In this document: positions 1 through 5,708 of the stretch, one piece after another
How the letters are laid out: every line of letters begins with the position of its first letter
Position numbering within the stretch: the first letter of the stretch is position 1
Translations under genes and position numbers: made by a program
Assembly: GCA_020059785.1 (NCBI GenBank)
Contig: JAGVBL010000204.1
Coordinates: 1-6,163 of the forward strand
Origin: Ignavibacteriales bacterium
GTDB lineage: Bacteria; Bacteroidota; Ignavibacteria; Ignavibacteriales; Melioribacteraceae
Length of the DNA stretch: 6,163 bases
Reading direction: 5' to 3'
The notes under the pieces: generated by a model
The model's database searches: none
Told to the model about the DNA's origin: nothing
What the model saw: only the letters and a program-made list of their open reading frames with translations

Positions 1-219
1 GATAAATGCAATTATACTGAACATTGTTAGACCTAGAAACACTGCTCCAAGATTTACGTTTAGTAGCGCAATCAATATCCATATTATCAATCCCTGTAAA
101 GTAAATATTGGCGAAAGACCCAGAATTGTTCCCAAAGCAAATCCCCCGGCTACCTGTGCGGGCGATTGACCCTCCCGGAAAATTTTTAGAAAATCTTTTA
201 AAATTTTTAACCAGAACAT
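1..219 (-). CDS. TIGR03546/DUF2062-like small membrane protein, N-terminal part (C-terminus beyond left edge)
   Basis: This open reading frame starts at an ATG (complement of 217-219) and stays open for 73 codons to the window edge, so only the N-terminus is visible. The start is supported by GGAG (complement of 227-230) seven bases upstream. The protein opens MFWLKILKDFLKIFREG, an amphipathic, Lys-rich stretch. It continues with SPAQVAGGFALGTILGLSP (19-37), then hydrophobic runs at about 42-54 and 58-73 separated by NVNLG (54-58). The Gly-rich helix, the G-L-S/T-P turn and the V-N-L-G motif match what I remember of the TIGR03546 family, which resembles DUF2062. These are small inner-membrane proteins of unknown function in bacteria with outer membranes, often paired with a TIGR03545 gene. 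It lies 67 bp downstream of the lipase gene on the same strand and may be read from the same message. The family call is from memory of the motif pattern; no function can be given. Confidence 0.72.
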   Translation of the reverse strand, partial: MFWLKILKDFLKIFREGQSPAQVAGGFALGTILGLSPIFTLQGLIIWILIALLNVNLGAVFLGLTMFSIIAFI

Positions 220-263
220 CTAAGTACTCCATTAATAATTTGTTTAATACGTTGCAGATTACC

Positions 264-282
264 CCAGCTGTTAATTAGCCGG
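264..282 (-). other. Weak inverted repeat after the lipase gene
   Basis: Read on the minus strand, CCGGCT and AGCTGG flank a 7-base loop, giving a 6-bp stem with one G-U pair just after the stop codon of the hydrolase gene. No T-run follows, so it is not a convincing intrinsic terminator. It could slow or process a message continuing into the TIGR03546-like gene. The rest of the 67-bp gap holds only that gene's ribosome binding site. Confidence 0.25.
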
Positions 283-286
283 TGAA

Positions 287-1522
287 TTAATATGCAGCAA
301 GCATACCAAAATTTTTATTCATCCTGAGAGTCTCAAACCATTCAATAGCTCCGACAATACTTGGCAGAACAGATGTTGCATGAGTCCCGCCCGGAATTGT
401 AATAAGTTCTGCATTGGCTCCTTTCGAACGGAAATAATTCCGCGCACTAACGGAATTTTCATATGGAACGAATTCATCGCTATCACCATGATAAAATCTA
501 ATTGGTGTTGAAGGAGTCCAGTTAAGCAAGCTGTTCGATTCGAACGCAGACAAAACAACCGATTCGCTACCGTTCAAAAATCCGTTTATAAAATTCGTTT
601 TGAATAATTGTGAAAGGGAAATATTAAGCTGAGCATTTATTTCGGTTGTAGTTTTTGTTCCGTCGAATAGAGCGGGAATTCGTTCGGCATAAGGTGAATT
701 AAAAATTTGATTTAATCTATTCCAGCCGTAAATATTATCGTATGCAGCAAAGAAAAATGCAAGGTAGGAGGGCTGATTGTATGTTGGTTTTTGTATTATT
801 GACCGTGCCGTTAGAATTAAATCGTAAGCACCCGCCATTGGAGCGGTTGCTGCAATAGAAAATTCACCCCTATAACTCTGTTCAATCTCTTTTAGTGTTG
901 CAAGCGTAACATAACCGCCTTCAGAATACCCGGCAAGAAACACCTGTCCGTTCAGTTTAAGGTTTTTTGTTCGCGCGAAGGATCTTCCGGCTCTTATAAA
1001 ATCTATTACACATTCAGCAGATGATTTTTGATGATGATACGGATGAATTGAATTCGATTCTCCCAGACCAAGATAATCGGGTACTAACGCAAAATAACCG
1101 AGCGATGCCGCGATTAATCCATCTACTGCAATTAAAGGATTTATTGAAGCAACATTATCCCTTTTGGTTTGTGTTCCATGCTGAAGACTTATTAGAGAAA
1201 AAACATCCTTTCCTTTCGGAATATAAATCGCACCCGAAGCGGTAACAATATTTCCTTTCCAATCTTTAGTACGGTATACAACTTTGTATGCTTCAACATC
1301 ATAACGTAAATAATTATTAACCGGAATATTACCGGCAAGCGGGTTAATAAGGAATTGAAGAAATGATGTGCTGTAACTTCCCTTTAATTCACTGCTTATT
1401 ACCTGTCCGCGTGATTTTTCAACCGGTTCTAATGGTGAATCTTCACGGCATGAAATGAAAATGAATAATACGGTAATAATTAATGCGAATAATTTTATTC
1501 GTGCCAATAATTTATAATTCAT
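287..1522 (-). CDS. Secretory-lipase-like alpha/beta hydrolase, predicted lipoprotein
   Basis: This is a 411-residue predicted serine esterase or lipase anchored in the envelope. The N-terminus is a signal peptide: basic MNYKLLARIK, a hydrophobic core (11-23), then IFISC with Cys25 as the likely lipidated residue; the lipobox is loose (Phe at -3). The alpha/beta-hydrolase fold shows LQHGT (113-117, probable oxyanion region), PDYLGLGES (148-156), the nucleophile elbow GYSEG (198-202, Ser200), HGDSDEFVP (345-353, Asp349 the likely acid) and GGTH (378-381, His381 the likely base). The PDYLGLG segment followed by HPY resembles bacterial relatives of the secretory lipase family (PF03583-like) and suggests short- or medium-chain ester hydrolysis; the substrate is unknown. 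The start lies one base after the stop of the SDR gene, with only a weak GAAAG upstream, so translation probably depends on coupling. Fold and triad are secure; specificity is not. Confidence 0.86.
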   Translation of the reverse strand: MNYKLLARIKLFALIITVLFIFISCREDSPLEPVEKSRGQVISSELKGSYSTSFLQFLINPLAGNIPVNNYLRYDVEAYKVVYRTKDWKGNIVTASGAIYIPKGKDVFSLISLQHGTQTKRDNVASINPLIAVDGLIAASLGYFALVPDYLGLGESNSIHPYHHQKSSAECVIDFIRAGRSFARTKNLKLNGQVFLAGYSEGGYVTLATLKEIEQSYRGEFSIAATAPMAGAYDLILTARSIIQKPTYNQPSYLAFFFAAYDNIYGWNRLNQIFNSPYAERIPALFDGTKTTTEINAQLNISLSQLFKTNFINGFLNGSESVVLSAFESNSLLNWTPSTPIRFYHGDSDEFVPYENSVSARNYFRSKGANAELITIPGGTHATSVLPSIVGAIEWFETLRMNKNFGMLAAY

Positions 1523-1523
1523 G

Positions 1524-2309
1524 TTAACTTTCTTTCGATCTGATTAATTTCTTGTTTTGCTGTTTTGCTAAAAACTCATACAACCAGCCGGGCAGCAGAC
1601 CAACAAAACCTGTTAATAATGCCATCTGCCATGGAAATTGTATTACTCTTTTTTCTTTTTTAATACCGTCCAGAATTATTTCTGCAGCTTTTTCAGCAGT
1701 CATAAGAAACGGCATTTTAAATTTATTGCTACTTGTCATAGGGGTTTCAACAAATCCAGGTCTTATTGTAATTACTTTTACGCTGTAAGGATTAAGCTCA
1801 ACTCTCAATCCTTCAAGATAATTTGTAACAGCGGATTTACTTGAAGTATAGAAACTACTTCCGGAATAACCACGGTTATCTGCCATGCTCGATATGCCGG
1901 CAATAACTCCGCTTTTTCTATCAAGAAAATCCGGCAGAAGTTGCTCAATCCAATAAATTATTCCGAATAAATTTGTACCGTAAATTTTTTCAGCAAACTC
2001 AGAATTATAATTACGGACATTCATATAATGACCGGCGCCGGCATTAAGAATAGCAAGATCAACAGAACCAAATTTATCTTTAATTTCCTTATAAGCAGTA
2101 GAAACATCATATTTGTTAGATACATCGCACGGCAGCAATAAATACGAACACTTACTCGTTTTAGCTTCTTCTTTAATTTCTTCCAGCAAATTAAATCTTC
2201 TGGCAGTTAGAATCAGATTTACATTCTCGCCGGATAATTTAGACGCAAGCGCTTTTCCTATTCCGCTTGATGCTCCTGTAATGAGAATTGTCTTACCTGA
2301 TAAGTCCAT
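1524..2309 (-). CDS. SDR family NAD(P)-dependent oxidoreductase
   Basis: This is a complete 261-residue classical short-chain dehydrogenase/reductase. The Rossmann fold opens with the dinucleotide-binding motif TGASSGIG (11-18). TARR (35-38) follows strand 2, and basic residues there often favour NADP(H). CDVS (61-64), NAG (89-91) and Asn113 come next. The catalytic set is Ser141, Tyr154 and Lys158 (YxxxK), with RPGFVETPM (183-191) forming the substrate and cofactor loop. The C-terminus has a hydrophobic stretch at about 228-247 (MALLTGFVGLLPGW and on), as in SDRs that associate with membranes or handle lipids. The start is the ATG (complement of 2307-2309), with AAGGA (complement of 2313-2317) only three bases upstream; MDLSGKTILITG is the normal beginning for the family. 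It is the first gene of the minus-strand block and is probably co-transcribed with the lipase-like gene. The substrate cannot be told; an alcohol or keto group on a lipid is a guess. Confidence 0.92.
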   Translation of the reverse strand: MDLSGKTILITGASSGIGKALASKLSGENVNLILTARRFNLLEEIKEEAKTSKCSYLLLPCDVSNKYDVSTAYKEIKDKFGSVDLAILNAGAGHYMNVRNYNSEFAEKIYGTNLFGIIYWIEQLLPDFLDRKSGVIAGISSMADNRGYSGSSFYTSSKSAVTNYLEGLRVELNPYSVKVITIRPGFVETPMTSSNKFKMPFLMTAEKAAEIILDGIKKEKRVIQFPWQMALLTGFVGLLPGWLYEFLAKQQNKKLIRSKES

Positions 2310-2394
2310 CTATCCTTGTATATTTCTTAATGAACAATTTAAAATTATTTATTCTCGATGGTATCTCCTAATTGTAAGCGCTTTTTTTAGAAGG

Positions 2395-2422
2395 ACAAAA
2401 ATTTGTATCTTTAACAAAAATT
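2395..2422. repeat. Direct repeat ACAAAAATT (two copies) with overlapping dyad in the divergent promoter region
   Basis: ACAAAAATT occurs at 2395-2403 and again at 2414-2422, 19 bp start to start (about two helical turns). The first copy is also half of a 12-bp imperfect palindrome, ACAAAAATTTGT (2395-2406). The pair brackets the TATCTTTA promoter-like box, so a regulator site is possible. The DNA here is very A/T-rich, so chance is a real alternative. Confidence 0.3.
2406..2413 (+). promoter_or_regulatory. Putative promoter -7 element for the DUF3109-rpoN block
   Basis: TATCTTTA lies 45 bp upstream of the DUF3109 start codon and matches the Bacteroidota-type -7 consensus TAnnTTTG at seven of eight positions, within the wider context TTTGTATCTTTAAC. 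No exact -33 TTTG sits at the expected distance; only a T-run (2382-2388) is there. If it is real, transcription would start near 2417-2421 and give a leader of roughly 40 nt. Confidence 0.42.
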
Positions 2423-2458
2423 ATTCCTCGATTTATTATTAATTTATTAAGGATACTA

Positions 2459-3025
2459 ATGGAGCCGGAATTTGTTGAGATTGATGATGTAATGATTAAC
2501 ACAGAGGTGATGGAAATTAAATTTACATGCGACCTTGAGAAATGTAAAGGCGCATGCTGTACTATGGAAAGTGAATTCGGAGCTCCAATTACAAAAGAAG
2601 AAATTGAAGCAATTGATAGAATTTTACCTGTTGTAAAAGAGTATCTGCCCAAAGAACATGTGGACGAAATAAATAAAAATGGTTTCTGGATCAACAGGTT
2701 CGATCAATTAATGACAAGAAGTTTGAACAATAGAGCTTGTGTTTTTGTTACTTTTGAAAATGAAATAGCCAAATGCGGAATTGAAAAAGCATACCACGAT
2801 GGAAAAGTTGACTTTATTAAACCAATTTCCTGTCATCTTTTTCCCATACGGATTTCCAAATTTGGCGGCGATGTTGTCCGTTTTGAAAAATATGAGGAAT
2901 GTACTCCTGCTCTAATTAAAGGGATTAAGAAAGGAACAACAGTAGTTGACTTTTGCCGTAATGCACTTGAAAAACTTTACGGCACCGAATGGTTTTCTAA
3001 ATTAAAAGACTCGGTAATCAGGTAA
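2459..3025 (+). CDS. DUF3109 family cysteine-cluster protein
   Basis: This is a complete 188-residue soluble protein with no signal peptide or membrane segment. It has nine cysteines, most in conserved-looking places: CDLEKCKGACC (24-34, Cys24, 29, 33, 34), Cys94, Cys106 in AKCGIEKAY, Cys125 in KPISCHLFPIR (121-131), Cys148 and Cys166. This spacing matches DUF3109, related in style to the YkgJ/CxxCxxCC zinc- or iron-binding clusters. Metal or Fe-S binding is therefore likely but no function is known. The start has AAGGA (2449-2453) five bases upstream and follows a promoter-like box. The stop is two bases before the rpoN ATG, so the two are almost certainly co-transcribed and probably translationally coupled. 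Length and motif order look normal for the family. I am confident of the family and make no functional claim. Confidence 0.88.
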   Translation: MEPEFVEIDDVMINTEVMEIKFTCDLEKCKGACCTMESEFGAPITKEEIEAIDRILPVVKEYLPKEHVDEINKNGFWINRFDQLMTRSLNNRACVFVTFENEIAKCGIEKAYHDGKVDFIKPISCHLFPIRISKFGGDVVRFEKYEECTPALIKGIKKGTTVVDFCRNALEKLYGTEWFSKLKDSVIR

Positions 3026-3027
3026 TT

Positions 3028-4503
3028 ATGTTATCACTGCAACAAAGATTAGCTTTACAGCAGAAACTATCGCCCCAGCAAATTCAATATCGGAAATTGC
3101 TGCAGTTAAATACACTCGCTTTAGAGCAAAGGATTAAAACCGAACTTGAATTGAACCCCATCCTCGAAGAAAGTCTTGATGATGATATCTCCCTTGAACA
3201 GCTTGATGAGAATCCCGAAGAAGGCGATGATACAACTAAAGCTGACGATGACGAAGAAACTTATAACAGCAAAGACGATGAGTTTGATCTTGAAGATTTT
3301 ATGAATGAAGCCGAGATCGATTATGAATTCGAAAGAATAAACCGCAGCAACGATGAAGATAAGGTTCATCCTATCGCACCGCAGAAACGTAGTCTGCGCG
3401 ATAGTTTAATTGATCAGCTTCACATGCTCGATATAAGTGAAGACCAGATGATTCTGGGAGAAAATATTATTGGAAGTTTAGACCGCGATGGATATTTCAA
3501 AGCCGATCTTGAAAAACTTCTTAGCGAAGTAAATATGTTCGAAGGAACCAATCTTTCAATAGCCGATGCAGAAAAGATACTGGGGCTTATACAAACATTT
3601 GAACCTGTTGGAATTGCATCCAGAAGTTTACAGGAGTGCTTGCTTATTCAAATAAAAAATTCTTCGTTCGATCCCTATTACTCCTACCTTGCAGAAAAAA
3701 TATTAGCCGAGCATTGGGATGATTTTGTAAACAAACGTTACGATAATATTCAAAAGGTAATGGATCTTTCCAAAGAAACTCTCCGGACTTCCCTGGATAT
3801 TATTCAGAGGCTAAATCCAAAACCGGGTGAGGGAAATATTGATTCCGAAGAAATGAACCAGGTAACACCGGACTTTCTTATTGATAAAGTTGAAGACAAT
3901 TATATCGTAACACTAAACGATAGAAGCGTGCCATCGGTTACAATCAGTAAAACATATCTTGAGATGATTGATACAAATAAGCGGAAGCGAAAAATTTCGG
4001 AAAGAGAGAAAGAAACACATAAATTCTTGCGCGAAAAGTTTGAATCGGCAAAATGGTTTATTGCTTCTCTTCAGCAGCGGCGTCATACACTAATGAAGAT
4101 TATGCGATCGATCTTAGAAAAGCAATATAATTTCTTTGAAAGCGGTCCAAAGTTTTTAAGACCAATGATTTATAAAGATATCGCAGATGAAATAGGAATG
4201 GATATTTCTACAATTAGCCGCGTGGTTAATGGAAAGTATGTTCAAAGTCCACAGGGTATTCATGAATTAAAATATTTTTTCAGCGAAGGACTCTCGACAG
4301 ATAGCGGTGATGAAATTTCTAACAAGCATATTAAAGAACTAATCAAAGAAATTTGCGATAACGAGCCCAAAGGTAATCCTTACAGCGACGATAAAATTGC
4401 CAGCATTCTTCAGGCTAAAGGAATCCACATTGCAAGACGTACGGTTGCCAAATACAGGGAACAACTTAAGATTCCGGTTGCACGTCTGCGAAAGCAGCTA
4501 TGA
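3028..4503 (+). CDS. rpoN: RNA polymerase sigma-54 factor RpoN
   Basis: This complete 491-residue sigma-54 directs RNA polymerase to -24/-12 promoters and needs an AAA+ enhancer-binding activator to open them. Region I is the Gln/Leu-rich activator-responsive segment (about 3-48: LSLQQRLALQQKLSPQQIQ, then a repeated Leu pattern ending ELNPILEE). Region II (about 49-112) is a long acidic linker full of Asp and Glu. The core-binding region covers about 115-310, with EPVGIASRSLQECLL (192-206) and LNPKPG (262-267). The helix-turn-helix lies at about 383-421, including DIADEIGMDISTISRVVNGKYV. The RpoN box is ARRTVAKYRE (469-478), the -24 recognition helix, complete and canonical. Only a weak AGG (3020-3022) precedes the ATG, fitting coupling to the DUF3109 gene two bases upstream. 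Its TGA overlaps the next start (ATGA). The familiar proteobacterial neighbours lptB, hpf and ptsN are absent here, and no activator gene is in view. Confidence 0.98.
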   Translation: MLSLQQRLALQQKLSPQQIQYRKLLQLNTLALEQRIKTELELNPILEESLDDDISLEQLDENPEEGDDTTKADDDEETYNSKDDEFDLEDFMNEAEIDYEFERINRSNDEDKVHPIAPQKRSLRDSLIDQLHMLDISEDQMILGENIIGSLDRDGYFKADLEKLLSEVNMFEGTNLSIADAEKILGLIQTFEPVGIASRSLQECLLIQIKNSSFDPYYSYLAEKILAEHWDDFVNKRYDNIQKVMDLSKETLRTSLDIIQRLNPKPGEGNIDSEEMNQVTPDFLIDKVEDNYIVTLNDRSVPSVTISKTYLEMIDTNKRKRKISEREKETHKFLREKFESAKWFIASLQQRRHTLMKIMRSILEKQYNFFESGPKFLRPMIYKDIADEIGMDISTISRVVNGKYVQSPQGIHELKYFFSEGLSTDSGDEISNKHIKELIKEICDNEPKGNPYSDDKIASILQAKGIHIARRTVAKYREQLKIPVARLRKQL

Positions 4504-5114
4504 TTTTTATTGATGTTATTCTAATAATATTTTTATTCTCGCTCTTTGCATTTTCACATACGTGGCTCGCCTCGTTAAAAATTAAAAAGAATTTTGTAGA
4601 GAAGATGGGAAATAAAATTGCATTTTACCGCCTCTTCTATAATTTGTCCTCGGTTTTATTTTTTCTTCTCTTCTATCTTATATCACCTAAACCGGATCTA
4701 ATTGTTTACGACTTACATTATCCGTTCGATATTATTACATTTGCACTCCAGATTTTGTCATTCATAGGATTAATCTGGGCGGTTAGAGGAACTAACTTGA
4801 AAGAGTTTATAGGAATTTCACAAATTGTTAGATATTTAGATGGTAATTACAACATTTACGATCTGGATGAAAGGCAGGTTTTTAGAAAAGACGGTCCATT
4901 TAAATTGGTTAGGCACCCGGTTTATTTGTTCTCAATTTTGTTTCTGGGATTAAGACCAACAATGGATCTGTTTTACCTGGTAATGTTTTTTTGTATTACT
5001 ATTTATTTTTATATAGGATCTCTTTACGAAGAGAAAAAACTAATTGAGATTTTCGGCAACGAATACCTGGAATATCAGAAATTGGTTCCAAGATTAATCC
5101 CTTTTATAAAATAG
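4500..5114 (+). CDS. Membrane methyltransferase, NnrU/MddA-like with isoprenylcysteine-methyltransferase C-terminus
   Basis: This is a 204-residue integral membrane protein. Hydrophobic segments lie at about 2-19, 47-63, 76-95 and 141-174 (the last could be a hairpin of two helices). The N-terminal part has FAFSHTWLASLKIKK (16-30) and then YRLFYNLSS (43-51), the H-x3-A-S and Y-R-x2-Y pattern of NnrU and methanethiol S-methyltransferase (MddA) proteins. IGISQI (104-109) lies where MddA has a G-L-R-Q-like segment. The C-terminal part carries the SAM-binding signature of the ICMT/PEMT superfamily: VRHPVY (137-142), the Glu pair YEEKK (176-180), and FGNEYLEYQKLVPRLIP (185-201). At 204 residues it is shorter than the roughly 250 I expect for MddA, so methanethiol as substrate is only a possibility; a lipid, thiol or prenyl acceptor is equally open. 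The start codon overlaps the rpoN stop (ATGA), indicating translational coupling. Fold class is confident, substrate unknown. Confidence 0.78.
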   Translation: MIFIDVILIIFLFSLFAFSHTWLASLKIKKNFVEKMGNKIAFYRLFYNLSSVLFFLLFYLISPKPDLIVYDLHYPFDIITFALQILSFIGLIWAVRGTNLKEFIGISQIVRYLDGNYNIYDLDERQVFRKDGPFKLVRHPVYLFSILFLGLRPTMDLFYLVMFFCITIYFYIGSLYEEKKLIEIFGNEYLEYQKLVPRLIPFIK

Positions 5115-5119
5115 AAACT

Positions 5120-5142
5120 AATTGATGATTCATTCGTCAATT
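5120..5142 (+). other. Intercistronic stem-loop upstream of hslV
   Basis: AATTGATGA pairs with TCGTCAATT across the 5-base loop TTCAT, giving nine base pairs with one wobble pair, inside the 46-nt gap between the methyltransferase stop and hslV. No U-tract follows, so it is not a standard terminator, and it leaves the hslV ribosome binding site (AGGAG, 5150-5154) free. It may be an mRNA processing or stability element, or a dyad operator. The stem is mostly A-T and modest in strength. Confidence 0.4.
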
Positions 5143-5160
5143 GTTCAACAGGAGAATTAA

Positions 5161-5697
5161 ATGAAGATAAGATCAACAACAATTGTTGGAATTATTAAAG
5201 ACGGAAATGCAGCATTGGGTGGTGATGGCCAGGTTACTTTAGGCAACACTGTTATGAAGCATAACTCGATGAAAATAAGAAAATTACTTAACGGTAAAGT
5301 TATATGCGGATTTGCCGGTTCAACAGCCGATGCATTTACACTTCTTCAGCGCTTTGAAGAAAAACTTGAACAGTATAGCGGAAACGTTCCGCGCGCTGTT
5401 GTAGAACTTGCAAAAGACTGGCGAGCAGATAAATATCTACGACGGCTCGAAGCAATGCTTGCAATTATTTCCGAAGAAAAAGCTTTCATCGTTTCCGGAA
5501 CCGGGGATGTTATTGAACCCGAAGATAATATTGTTGCTATTGGTAGCGGTGGAATGTATGCGCTTGCTGCAGCAAAGATGCTAACAAAATACAGCAAACT
5601 TTCTGCAAAAGAGATTGTTGAAGAAGCTCTTAAAACCGCTTCGGAAATCTGTATTTATACTAACGATAAAATAACCGTTGAAGAGATATCTAAATGA
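5161..5697 (+). CDS. hslV: ATP-dependent protease peptidase subunit HslV (ClpQ)
   Basis: This complete 178-residue peptidase forms the double-hexamer core of the HslVU protease, a proteasome-beta-like Ntn hydrolase in the cytoplasm. The ORF starts MKIRSTTIVGI, so the catalytic Thr is Thr6, exposed by removing a five-residue propeptide, whereas E. coli removes only Met. In mature numbering the expected residues are present: Asp17 (D22 in GGDGQ), Lys33 (K38) and Ser124 (S129 in IGSGG). Other hallmarks are TLGNTVMK (26-33), GFAGSTADAFTL (50-61), VELAKDWRADK (81-91) and SEICIYTND (161-169). Length is normal. The start has an excellent AGGAG (5150-5154) six bases upstream. The hslU reading frame follows immediately, with its chosen start 11 bases after this stop. 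It may be read from its own promoter or by read-through from the rpoN block; I see no clear promoter in the 46-nt gap. Confidence 0.98.
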   Translation: MKIRSTTIVGIIKDGNAALGGDGQVTLGNTVMKHNSMKIRKLLNGKVICGFAGSTADAFTLLQRFEEKLEQYSGNVPRAVVELAKDWRADKYLRRLEAMLAIISEEKAFIVSGTGDVIEPEDNIVAIGSGGMYALAAAKMLTKYSKLSAKEIVEEALKTASEICIYTNDKITVEEISK

Positions 5698-5700
5698 GGA
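5697..5700 (+). promoter_or_regulatory. Ribosome binding site that selects the hslU start
   Basis: AGGA, overlapping the last base of the hslV stop codon, lies eight bases before the ATG at 5709. An in-frame ATG at 5694 overlaps the hslV stop (ATGA) but has only GAG (5683-5685) upstream, and a third in-frame ATG lies at 5727. The Shine-Dalgarno match favours 5709. Confidence 0.6.
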
Positions 5701-5708
5701 AAAAGAAA

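Noticed and set aside
1021..1245. Plus-strand open frame of 74 codons
   Set aside because: It lies wholly antisense inside the hydrolase gene, which has a clear catalytic triad; the translation shows no domain and no ribosome binding site supports it.
1552..1844. Two overlapping plus-strand frames antisense to the SDR gene
   Set aside because: Both are shadows of the SDR coding strand, with low-complexity Phe/Ser/Asn-rich translations and no recognisable motif.
2376..2388. AAGCGCTT followed by a T-run, resembling a terminator
   Set aside because: The palindrome has no room for a loop and so cannot form a normal hairpin; it also lies between divergent genes where no transcript needs to end.
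2113..2442. Plus-strand frame running from the SDR gene into the divergent intergenic region
   Set aside because: Its first two thirds are antisense to the SDR N-terminus with its conserved TGASSGIG motif, and its end is A/T-rich intergenic DNA.
2368..2694. Minus-strand frame of 108 codons across the start of the DUF3109 gene
   Set aside because: It is antisense to a well-supported gene and its promoter region and has no family resemblance.
3121..3369. Hydrophobic minus-strand frame of 82 codons inside rpoN
   Set aside because: Antisense reading of the acidic GAT/GAA-rich region II gives Ile/Phe/Val-rich protein as an artefact, so it mimics a membrane protein.
4500..5114. Naming the membrane methyltransferase mddA
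   Set aside because: Motifs fit the wider NnrU/MddA/ICMT group, but the protein is short and nothing nearby concerns sulfur metabolism, so a substrate-specific name is not supported.
5161..5178. The five-residue HslV propeptide as a novelty
   Set aside because: Short N-terminal extensions before the catalytic Thr occur in HslV of other bacteria, for example Thermotoga, so this is normal variation.
5346..5597. Minus-strand frame of 83 codons inside hslV
   Set aside because: It is antisense to an intact, highly conserved protease gene and has no start signal or homology.
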